Shown in pieces: positions 8,148-14,868 of a stretch of 27,398 nucleotides of DNA. The position numbers were made by a program, and so were the translations under genes. The notes beneath the pieces are model-generated. The model ran no database searches, was not told the DNA's origin, and was given only the letters and a program-made list of their open reading frames with translations. The stretch comes from JAFGKK01 sp964521085 (GTDB lineage: Bacteria; Chloroflexota; Anaerolineae; Anaerolineales; RBG-16-64-43), in NCBI GenBank assembly GCA_964521085.1, contig CAZFPL010000038.1, positions 1 to 27,398 of the forward strand, written 5' to 3'. Positions within the stretch are counted from its first letter, which is position 1; every line of letters begins with the position of its first letter.

Positions 8148-8202
8148 TCTTGCATGCGCAAATTTTAATTTCCAAATCCTTGGAAAACAGCGAGGTGATG
8201 AC

Positions 8203-8907
8203 ATGAAGAGCACAACTATTCTGACCTCCGGCGTTCTCATCGCCATGATTCTTTTACTGACGGGATGCGGGAGCAAGACGCCGGCTGCAGGAGCGAACGC
8301 CACGGGCCGGTTGAATGCGGATTATAAAAATGCACTGCCGGTGGAAAGCCAGCTCATTCTTGGCACGCTCCTCCTGGAGAATACGGACCAGGCGGTCACC
8401 GCAGAACAGGCCGCGCAACTCCTCCCGATGTGGCAAATGATGAAGAAACTGGAAAGCAGCGACACGGCCGCCACGCAGGAAAAAGGAGGGCTCATCGAGC
8501 AGATCCAAGAGACGATGACCAAGGAACAGATCCAAGCCATCGCCGCGATGAAACTCACGCAATCGGATGCGGTTGCCTACATGCAAAAAGCCGGGCTTGT
8601 TCAAAGGCCGCAGCAATCCGGGACTCCGGCCGCGTCCGGTTCCACCAGCGGGAACTTCCCTGGCGACACAGGAGGAGCACCGCCCGCGGGTTTTGTCGCC
8701 GGCGGTGATATGCCGGCCGGCGGCGGTCAAATGCCCGGCGGCGGAACCGGTCCCGGCGCAGGCGGGGCTGCCAATCCCAATCAGGATCTCAGCGCGGAAC
8801 AGATTGCGACCCTGGAAGCCCGCCGGGCAAGCGGCGGTTCCGGAGGAAATTCCTCCGTGCTTCTCGACGCACTGATTACACTGCTGGGGACGAAACAGGC
8901 ATCCTGA
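8203..8907 (+). CDS. Lipoprotein A of a paralogous pair downstream of the MacAB-type exporter
   Basis: A 234-residue predicted lipoprotein. The signal peptide ends in LLLTGC with the lipidated Cys at 22. The core (about 33-125) reads GRLNADYKNALPVESQLILG and later QIQETMTKEQIQAIAAMKLT. It is followed by a Gly/Pro-rich flexible stretch (about 140-190, many GGG) and a conserved end, LSAEQIATLEARR ... LLDALITLLGTKQ. The next gene encodes a close paralogue. The MTKEQIQAI and LTQ pieces faintly recall the LTxxQ motifs of Spy/CpxP-like periplasmic chaperones, but I would not assign that. Function is unknown. Being 55 bp after the permease on the same strand, it is a candidate accessory factor or client of the exporter. 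ATG 8203 has GAGGTGA five bases upstream; an earlier frame start at 8140 overlaps the permease and lacks the signal peptide at the N-terminus. Confidence 0.85.
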   Translation: MKSTTILTSGVLIAMILLLTGCGSKTPAAGANATGRLNADYKNALPVESQLILGTLLLENTDQAVTAEQAAQLLPMWQMMKKLESSDTAATQEKGGLIEQIQETMTKEQIQAIAAMKLTQSDAVAYMQKAGLVQRPQQSGTPAASGSTSGNFPGDTGGAPPAGFVAGGDMPAGGGQMPGGGTGPGAGGAANPNQDLSAEQIATLEARRASGGSGGNSSVLLDALITLLGTKQAS

Positions 8908-8917
8908 CGACTGACCG

Positions 8918-8972
8918 CACCCCCTGCCCCTCGCTCCTGCCGCAATCCTCAAGGAGGAATGGGCAGGGGGTG
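8918..8972. repeat. 12-bp perfect inverted repeat with an inner hairpin
   Basis: CACCCCCTGCCC (8918-8929) is the exact reverse complement of GGGCAGGGGGTG (8961-8972). Inside the loop, TCCTC and GGAGGA form a second small stem. No T-run follows, so it is not a standard terminator. It lies 10 bp after the first lipoprotein stop codon. It may be a mobile palindromic repeat or an mRNA 3'-end stabiliser. Confidence 0.75.
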
Positions 8973-9005
8973 TGACAGGCTCTTCCTTTCCTTCCTCCCT
9001 TGGGT

Positions 9006-9038
9006 CGAAAGCGCCGCCGAACGATTGCGGCGCTTTCG
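9006..9038. terminator. Perfect 12-bp hairpin after lipoprotein A, possible terminator
   Basis: CGAAAGCGCCGC (9006-9017) pairs exactly with GCGGCGCTTTCG (9027-9038), loop of nine bases. The T residues are inside the stem, and only TCATCTTTT follows, so it is an imperfect intrinsic terminator. The rest of 8973-9207 holds no gene that I can support; the region up to 9207 must contain any separate promoter of the second lipoprotein gene. Confidence 0.6.
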
Positions 9039-9207
9039 GTCATCTTTTCGAAACCACCTATGAACCCGCTGAGAGAAGCGGCATCCGGGCGGGATTTCTC
9101 GAATTCGTAAAACCTTCCGTCTGGACTCGGCTGATTCGATGCAGTATAAATAAGAAATCTGCGATCGCCTTCACGGCAAACCGACAATTACAACGGTTGG
9201 TGTTGAT

Positions 9208-9840
9208 ATGAAAAACTCCAGAATCCTCATCTACATCTCTGTCATCTTCATTGCATTCGGGTTAAGCGCGTGCGCGCCGATCGAATTCGAGGAATACCCG
9301 GACGGATCGGGCGGGACGTCCGTGAATACGACAGGGCGGTTGACCCCGGATTCCACGGACGCCCTGCCGGTGGAAACCCAGTTGATCCTCGGCACACTGC
9401 TTCTGGAGGGGACGGATCAGGCCGTCGATGCGAAACAGGCGGCTGCATTGCTTCCGCTCTGGGAACAATGGCACGATATGAACCGGAGCAATGCCGCCGC
9501 CCAGGGCGACAGGGATACCCTGCTGGCGCAGATCCAATCGGCGATGACCGAGGGGCAGATTCAAGCCATCGCCGCGATGAACCTGACCCAGCAAGACATC
9601 CTCGACTATATAGAAAAGAACGGGGTCGGATTTCCACCCCGAACGACCGGAGCCGCGGGCACACCCCCGCTGGACAACGACGACTCCCCCTTTGGAGGCG
9701 ATCAAACTCAAACGCTCAGCCCGGAGGAGCTTGCCACATTGCAATCCGTCTACCAGGGCGGCTACGGCGGCTCCCACGGACCCGAATGGGCGCTGCTGCA
9801 CGCGTTGATCCGATTGCTGGAATCGAAACAACAAACCTGA
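9208..9840 (+). CDS. Lipoprotein B of the paralogous pair
   Basis: A 210-residue predicted lipoprotein with lipobox LSAC (Cys22), at the same residue as in its upstream neighbour. It shares a long core with that neighbour (ALPVETQLILGTLLLEGTDQ, then QIQSAMTEGQIQAIAAMNLT, then DYIEKNG) and the same kind of end (LSPEELATL ... LLHALIRLLESKQ). It lacks the long glycine-rich linker, having only a short PPLDNDDSPFGG stretch, so the pair differs mainly in the spacer. This is a tandem duplication that has since diverged. The 300-bp gap with two hairpins before it suggests it may be expressed separately. The ribosome-binding site (GGTTGGTG) is weak. Function is unknown; association with the exporter is by position only. 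Confidence 0.85.
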   Translation: MKNSRILIYISVIFIAFGLSACAPIEFEEYPDGSGGTSVNTTGRLTPDSTDALPVETQLILGTLLLEGTDQAVDAKQAAALLPLWEQWHDMNRSNAAAQGDRDTLLAQIQSAMTEGQIQAIAAMNLTQQDILDYIEKNGVGFPPRTTGAAGTPPLDNDDSPFGGDQTQTLSPEELATLQSVYQGGYGGSHGPEWALLHALIRLLESKQQT

Positions 9841-9855
9841 TCCATTCTTAAAAAC

Positions 9856-9884
9856 AAAGCGCCGCCCGATGCAGGCGGCGCTTT
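9856..9884. terminator. Bidirectional terminator-like hairpin between convergent genes
   Basis: AAAGCGCCGCC (9856-9866) pairs exactly with GGCGGCGCTTT (9874-9884) with a seven-base loop. An A-rich flank precedes the left arm (AAAAAC), which gives a T-tract for the - strand. It lies 15 bp after the lipoprotein B stop and before a convergent - strand gene, as expected for a two-way terminator. The stem core AAAGCGCCGC is the same as in the hairpin at 9006-9038. Confidence 0.75.
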
Positions 9885-9950
9885 CATACTATCCTGCGAA
9901 TTGTTCTTGAATGCGGGATTGAATCAAAATCGGAAGTATTTAGTTTTAAA

Positions 9951-10023
9951 ACCACGGAGGACACTGAGGTACACGGAGGAAAATGCACGGAAAGAATTCC
10001 GTGCCTCTCCGTGCCTTCCGTGG
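9951..10023. repeat. Palindromic intergenic repeat, CCACGGAGG type
   Basis: CCACGGA (9952-9958) is mirrored by TCCGTGG (10017-10023), and inside it GCACGGAA (9985-9992) is mirrored by TTCCGTGC (9997-10004) around the loop AGAA. The sequence ACCACGGAGGACACTGAGG is a relative of the CCACGAAGGACACGAAG unit in the tandem repeat at 6683-6885. It lies 3' of the alpha/beta hydrolase gene. Nothing else is seen in 9885-10109 apart from an AT-rich patch near 10065. Confidence 0.8.
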
Positions 10024-10109
10024 AGCTGAGTTTTTTCAATGCCTCGCTTCGATCAAAGCGGAAAATCCTAATTAAAATTCTTTCGCTGTTTACCAACCAA
10101 CCATTATCC

Positions 10110-11015
10110 CTACTGCATCTTCCCCACAAATTCGCCGATCTGCCGGATGGACTGACCCGCTTCCGGGATGAAGGGTGCGAACACCTGGAAGACGTGCCAC
10201 ATTCCCTTCCAGACAACAAGCGCCGCCTCCCCGCCCGCGGCGCGCACCCGCTCCGCCATCCGCACTGAATCATCGAGCAGAACCTCGTCTTCGCCCACGT
10301 GCAGGAGGATCGGCGGCAATTCCTTCAAATCCGCGTATAACGGAGAGATCAACGGATTGCGGGGATCCTCGGAGCGGATGTAATCGGATTCGATGGAGGA
10401 TCCCAAAGGCGCCGACGCTCCCTCGGGGAAGATGGGATCAATTCCCATTTTCGTGCGCATGGACTGTCCGGTCCATGCCATATCGGTCAGCGGCGAGAGA
10501 CAAACGGCGGCGGCTGGAAGCGGCTCGCCCGCCTTGCGCAGCGCCAGCATCAGCACCAGCGTCAAATTCCCGCCGGCGGAATCTCCGGCGACGACGATCC
10601 GTTTTGGATCGATCCCGCTTTTAACCAGACCGCGGTACGCTCCGAGGCAGTCGTCGAACGCGGCCGGGAACGGGTGCTCCGGAGCCAGGCGGTAATCCAC
10701 CGAAAAAGCGCGCGTTCCGGCCGCTTGTGCAATCCGGGCGACAAGCGCGCGATGGGAATCCAGCGAACAAAAGATAAATCCCCCGCCGTGAATATAGAGA
10801 AGCGCGCGGTCCGCCGGCGCGCCATTCGGGGTGATCCATTCTCCCGGAACAGCTCCGGCCTTGGCCTTCCGGACCGAGACACCCCGCGGAAGCCCCAGCA
10901 ACCGGGCGGCGGAGTCGGTTCTCCGCCGCAGTTCAGCGACGGTGCCGTTTGTCCCGCTCATAAACTTCGTTCTGCGGAGAAAAAACCGCAATACTCGGCT
11001 GCGAATGCTGGGCAT
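10110..11015 (-). CDS. Alpha/beta hydrolase of the hormone-sensitive lipase (fold-3) family
   Basis: A 301-residue esterase-like enzyme. It has the oxyanion-hole motif HGGGF (76-80) and the nucleophile elbow GDSAGG with Ser146. A likely acid Asp lies in VGEDEVLLDD, and the catalytic His in GMWHVFQ near the C-terminus. The motif DYRLAPEHPFPAA is characteristic of this family. There is no signal peptide, so it is probably cytoplasmic; substrates are usually short-chain acyl esters. An ATG at 11033 directly follows the stop of the upstream SGNH gene (TAAATG), but the ATG at 11015 has a better GGGGA ribosome-binding site, so I chose that. The tight junction shows an operon with the SGNH hydrolase. 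Confidence 0.93.
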   Translation of the reverse strand: MPSIRSRVLRFFLRRTKFMSGTNGTVAELRRRTDSAARLLGLPRGVSVRKAKAGAVPGEWITPNGAPADRALLYIHGGGFIFCSLDSHRALVARIAQAAGTRAFSVDYRLAPEHPFPAAFDDCLGAYRGLVKSGIDPKRIVVAGDSAGGNLTLVLMLALRKAGEPLPAAAVCLSPLTDMAWTGQSMRTKMGIDPIFPEGASAPLGSSIESDYIRSEDPRNPLISPLYADLKELPPILLHVGEDEVLLDDSVRMAERVRAAGGEAALVVWKGMWHVFQVFAPFIPEAGQSIRQIGEFVGKMQ

Positions 11016-11033
11016 GGTTTTCCCCGACGGCAT

Positions 11034-11681
11034 TTACCAGATAAAATCCACGGCTTTGAGAAAAGCGCGGGCCAGAATCATATGGCCGACGGCGTTCACA
11101 TGCACGCGGTCCTCCGCCAGCTCGTCGGCGGTCGCTTCCCGCAGCGCTTCGTCGAACGCCGCCTGCGTATCCACCAGGACGGCCTGGTATTTCGGCGCCA
11201 GGGTCCGTACGGCATCCCCGTAGCGGTCCATCATCGCGCGCATGGGAACGTTGCGATCGGTCTCGACGAAATAGGGCGTCATCAGGATCAATCCCTGCAG
11301 TTGCGGGCGGGTTTCGCGGATCAGTCTTTCCAGCGTGCCTTCATATTCGCCGATCGATATTTGCCGCGCCGGGGGAAGCCCGAGGTCAAACTGGCCCCAA
11401 ACGTCGTTGATCCCGATCATGACCGAAAGCCAGTCGGGATGCATGTTCGCCACATGGTTCTTCCATCGGGAATCCAGGTCCCGGATGGTGTTGCCGCCGA
11501 TGCCCATATTCCAGATCCGGATGCGATGCCCGGGATACGCGGCCGAGATCAGGGCGTCGACGTAATGGACGTACCCGTTGCCGAGGAGGCTGTCCGCTTC
11601 TTCCGAAAGCGGCTGCTCCCGCCCCCATTCCGTAATGGAATCACCGATCATCACCAGTTTGCTGCCACGCGCGATCTTCAT
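11034..11681 (-). CDS. SGNH/GDSL-family hydrolase
   Basis: A 215-residue serine hydrolase without a signal peptide. All four blocks are present: GDSITEWG with nucleophile Ser15, GIGGNT (Gly63, Asn64), GINDVW (Asn92), and DRVHVN (Asp191, His194) followed by GH. This pattern is typical of SGNH esterases that remove acetyl groups from sugars or cut simple esters, and the order of blocks resembles acetylxylan-esterase-like proteins. I chose ATG 11681 because GGAAAGG lies at good distance; an ATG nine bases earlier lacks one. It is joined without a gap to the alpha/beta hydrolase gene downstream, so two ester hydrolases share one transcript. Confidence 0.93.
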   Translation of the reverse strand: MKIARGSKLVMIGDSITEWGREQPLSEEADSLLGNGYVHYVDALISAAYPGHRIRIWNMGIGGNTIRDLDSRWKNHVANMHPDWLSVMIGINDVWGQFDLGLPPARQISIGEYEGTLERLIRETRPQLQGLILMTPYFVETDRNVPMRAMMDRYGDAVRTLAPKYQAVLVDTQAAFDEALREATADELAEDRVHVNAVGHMILARAFLKAVDFIW

Positions 11682-11726
11682 ACGTTCCATCCTTTCCGCG
11701 GGGGATGATTTTTCCGGGAATTGAAT

Positions 11727-13325
11727 TCACCCGGATTCCACATTCCGCTGCTGCTTCACTCTCACGTGCGCGTCTTCCGCCTGCCGGACGATCCCGGGGT
11801 CCATATATTTTTCTATCTCCTGCAATTTGCGCTCCAGCGTATCCGCGGAGAGAACCTGACGGGAATACCGGATGGCTTCATCCAACAGATCCCGATACTT
11901 CTCGGGGCTTGTGCCGCGTTCATCCCAAAAAGAGCGGCCCTTCCGCAATTCAAATTTACACCTCAGATTCTGCGCTTTTTCGTTCAGAACCCCCTCGAAC
12001 GCCGCCCCCACCCCGGCGCCGCCTGCGCGGCCGACCAAAATGTAAAGTAAGTCGACCAAGGTATTGAAATACACCCGCAGCGGGTTTTCGTCGTCGGCCA
12101 GCCGCCGGCGCTTCTCCTGCTCGAGCGCGCGACTGGCGACCCGGCCGAGCAAAAGCGCCTCACGGTCCCGATCCGCCGTCAGGCGCTCGGTCTCGGGATG
12201 CACGAGAATGTCGAATCCGGGAAACTGAATCGGATCGCTCGAAGCAACCGCCCGCAGGCGGTATTTGATCCGGGAAAGGCCGAGGGATACCGTGTAATCG
12301 TCGCTGATGCCGGTCCGGGACGCCTTTCGAATCGCCGCGCCCTCATACCCGCGGGTCAGACCGATCAACTGCCCGAAGGATTTCCCCAATCCCTCACCCG
12401 GATCCTTCAACCCCAAGATGGGGATAAGCGCGGGATCGATGAATACCACCCGCCCTTGTTTATCCGCCATCAACAGGAAATCCTTCCCCGCTTCCGGAAT
12501 GAAGGCCTGCAGGTCGACATCCTTTCCCGGCTCCGGCAGGCGAAGCCGCAGGAACAGACCGATGTTCCAGACGACATACGCGCCGATGTAAATGATATCG
12601 AATACGGCGCTCAGGAAATTCAATTGCCCGTCGGGATAATACAACCCGTTCCAGGCGCCGTAACTGAACAGCAAATCGTAAATGGCATGCAGCAGAATTC
12701 CCAAGGCGATCACGCCCCAGGAAAGCGCCAACTGCCCGCCCAGAAAGACCATGACGAGTGCCATGGCAAGAGATAATAGAAAGATATCGGCGATCGGATA
12801 AGCGAGGGTTAGCGCCATTTCGATCGGGGGGCCGGATTCCGGACTGGCAAGGATCGGGAGGATGACCAGCAGGAGCAACAGAATCCCCAGACCGATCAGG
12901 ATGCCCATCATCAGCCGTCTTCCCGCACGTGGAATCGACGCCTGTAACAGGATGTATTGGTAACCGATGGAGAAGCACAACGGAAGGTATCCGATCAGCC
13001 AGAGAAAGTTTGCTCCAGAAGGGTAGGGAATTTCCTGTCCCCCCATCACCTCAAAGTACGTCCAGATCAACTCGCCAAGACTCCAACAGACCAAACCCAG
13101 CGTCATCGCCCCCCAAATTCTTGCACCCGTCCGGTCCGTCCTTTGCCGGCGGAAGATTCGGTAGGCCATGGCAGCGGCGGAAAAACCTAAAATCAGAGGA
13201 ACGATGCTCGAGGTGACAATCAGCATCTCAGGCGATGGCGTGACGAGGTAGAACAATGCGGAGATGACGATCGCCAATCCGCCAACCAGCGAAGCATTTC
13301 GAAGGATATGGAGTTCCGCCTTCAT
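11727..13325 (-). CDS. Eight-helix membrane protein with PAS-like and unknown C-terminal domains
   Basis: A 532-residue protein with about eight helices in residues 10-260. A conserved loop/helix signature, DLLFSYGAWNGLYYPDG followed by LNFLS, lies at 217-240. Residues 281-380 look like a PAS domain (FLLMADKQGRVVFIDPALIP ... ILGLKDP). The rest (about 410-525) is a soluble helical domain starting NPLRVYFNTLVDLLYI. No kinase, cyclase, GGDEF or DNA-binding motifs are visible, so any output must go through the C-terminal domain. The build suggests a membrane sensor, but that is inference. ATG 13325 has AGGGA seven bases upstream; a GTG at 13340 is less likely. The adjacent - strand gene is a paralogue without the PAS-like part. 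Confidence 0.85.
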   Translation of the reverse strand: MKAELHILRNASLVGGLAIVISALFYLVTPSPEMLIVTSSIVPLILGFSAAAMAYRIFRRQRTDRTGARIWGAMTLGLVCWSLGELIWTYFEVMGGQEIPYPSGANFLWLIGYLPLCFSIGYQYILLQASIPRAGRRLMMGILIGLGILLLLLVILPILASPESGPPIEMALTLAYPIADIFLLSLAMALVMVFLGGQLALSWGVIALGILLHAIYDLLFSYGAWNGLYYPDGQLNFLSAVFDIIYIGAYVVWNIGLFLRLRLPEPGKDVDLQAFIPEAGKDFLLMADKQGRVVFIDPALIPILGLKDPGEGLGKSFGQLIGLTRGYEGAAIRKASRTGISDDYTVSLGLSRIKYRLRAVASSDPIQFPGFDILVHPETERLTADRDREALLLGRVASRALEQEKRRRLADDENPLRVYFNTLVDLLYILVGRAGGAGVGAAFEGVLNEKAQNLRCKFELRKGRSFWDERGTSPEKYRDLLDEAIRYSRQVLSADTLERKLQEIEKYMDPGIVRQAEDAHVRVKQQRNVESG

Positions 13326-13434
13326 ACCGATTCCCTGCACAAGAACATTTTACCCAACCAAAACGCTCGCGGGTAAATGGAGCCCGACTCCGCATGGATG
13401 GGATTCTTCCCTCCGGCGGGCACCCTCATCGAAC

Positions 13435-14721
13435 TCATCTGGGTTTTTCGTCGAGCCATCGCACCATCCGAAGCCGGTTTTCCTCGGCCGCCTGCACGAT
13501 CCGCGACGGTATGTGCCGTTCGATTTCCTGCAGGTTCCGGTCGATGATTCGCGTGGGGACGACGGTCTTGGAATACCGGATCGCCTCCTCCAGCAGCTCC
13601 TGGTAGCATCCGGCGTCGGGAGCGGCCCCGGTCCACGCCATCCGCCCCTTATGGATCTGAAAATCGCACCCCCTCTGTCGCGCCTTCTTCATCAGAACCG
13701 AATCGAACGCCGTCTCCACCTGCGCGCCGCCGGCATGGCTTACCAGGTTGTCGAGCAATCCGACCACGGCGTTGACGTACACCCGCAACGGATCCTCCAT
13801 ACCCGATATCCGCTGCTCCTTCTCCTGCTCCTGTGCGGTCCGGACGATCTGGTCCATGAGCTCGGAATCCGCGAGCCTTCCCTTTTCCTCCGACAGGATC
13901 GCCTTCGCATCAAGGTCGGATCCCGCCTCGGGCAGGCGCAGACGCCGATACAAACCGACCGTCCACACGACGTACGCGCTGATGTAGAGCGTATCGAACA
14001 GGCCGCTGAGGAAATTCAATTCGCCGTCGGGATAATACAGGCCGTTCCAGGTGCCATAGCTGAAGAGGAGATCGGCGATGGAGAGCAGGATGATCCCCGC
14101 CGCAATCGGACCCCATGCCAAGGCCAGTTCCCCTCCCAGAAAAGCCGTCGCCAGAGCCACACCGAAGGAAAGCAGGATGATGTCCCCGACGGGATATGCT
14201 AAATTGAAGAAAACCTCGATCGGCGTTCCCGCCTCCGGATCGGTCAGGATGGGGATCATAACCAGCCAAAGCGTCAGGGCGAGCATGATCACCACCACCG
14301 CGAGGATCAGCAACCGCCGCGACCGGTCTACGGCGGCGCGGAGCGGAAAGTACTGGGAGGCGAGGGCAAAGGCGAGCGGTATGTAGCCAAGCGTCCACAC
14401 CACGTCGGCCAGGGAGGGAAAGGGGGTTTCCTGCTGGAGCACCAGCTCGTAATACGACCAGATCGCCTCGCCGATCGCCCACAGGATCAGCCCCAGAGTC
14501 ATGGCTCCCCAGATCCTCCTTCCCAGACGGCTCTTCAGTTGCCGGCGAAAGATCAGGAAGGCAAACACAGCGCCGGTCAGGCTCAGCAACAGGGGAAAAA
14601 CATCCGACACGACTTTCACCAGCACCTGGGATGGATTGAACACGAACGCCAAAATAGTGAACACGATTATCAATCCGCCCGCCAAGACGGAATTGCGAAG
14701 GATGATGCGTTCTGCATTCAT
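13435..14721 (-). CDS. Eight-helix membrane protein, shorter paralogue without PAS-like domain
   Basis: A 428-residue protein that aligns with its downstream neighbour with almost no gaps over residues 1-270 (shared RIWGAMTLGL, DLLFSYG-WNGLYYPDG, AYVVW). The neighbour then has an extra stretch of about 100 residues. They align again over the C-terminal domain, starting at 310 (PLRVYVNAVVGLLDNLV) and including AF..VL..KA and DEAIRYS/EEAIRYS. Between these lies only a charged linker rich in Glu/Lys. ATG 14721 has GGAGG five bases upstream; the frame extends further upstream as an unlikely N-terminus. It precedes its paralogue by 109 bp on the same strand, so the two probably share a transcript and may form a heteromer. 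No known output motif is visible. Confidence 0.85.
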   Translation of the reverse strand: MNAERIILRNSVLAGGLIIVFTILAFVFNPSQVLVKVVSDVFPLLLSLTGAVFAFLIFRRQLKSRLGRRIWGAMTLGLILWAIGEAIWSYYELVLQQETPFPSLADVVWTLGYIPLAFALASQYFPLRAAVDRSRRLLILAVVVIMLALTLWLVMIPILTDPEAGTPIEVFFNLAYPVGDIILLSFGVALATAFLGGELALAWGPIAAGIILLSIADLLFSYGTWNGLYYPDGELNFLSGLFDTLYISAYVVWTVGLYRRLRLPEAGSDLDAKAILSEEKGRLADSELMDQIVRTAQEQEKEQRISGMEDPLRVYVNAVVGLLDNLVSHAGGAQVETAFDSVLMKKARQRGCDFQIHKGRMAWTGAAPDAGCYQELLEEAIRYSKTVVPTRIIDRNLQEIERHIPSRIVQAAEENRLRMVRWLDEKPR

Positions 14722-14818
14722 GCTGCCTCCAATGGATGAGGATATCGTTGTGCAGCGATTCCGTCGGATCGGCACCTGCGGGTTGGACATGGTCTTCGTT
14801 CCGCGGCCATGAAATCGC

Positions 14819-14853
14819 AAAAACAGCCCGCCGGATCCCACCTTCCCGGCGGG
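14819..14853 (-). terminator. Intrinsic terminator of the glycoside hydrolase gene
   Basis: On the - strand, CCCGCCGG and CCGGCGGG (14846-14853 and 14827-14834 on +) form an eight-pair perfect stem, followed after CTG by five T residues (14819-14823). It lies 15 bp past the stop codon at 14869. Confidence 0.85.
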
Positions 14854-14868
14854 ATGGAACGTATCGTC

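Noticed and set aside
6648..8303. A 551-codon - strand frame opposite the MacB-type permease
   Set aside because: Its composition (Asp/His/Arg-rich) is not that of a folded protein, and the + strand frame has clear FtsX motifs and helices.
8951..9063. Short frame beginning ATGGGC after AAGGAGG in the gap between lipoprotein genes
   Set aside because: The Shine-Dalgarno word is only one base from the ATG and both are part of a palindromic repeat; the product has no protein-like features.
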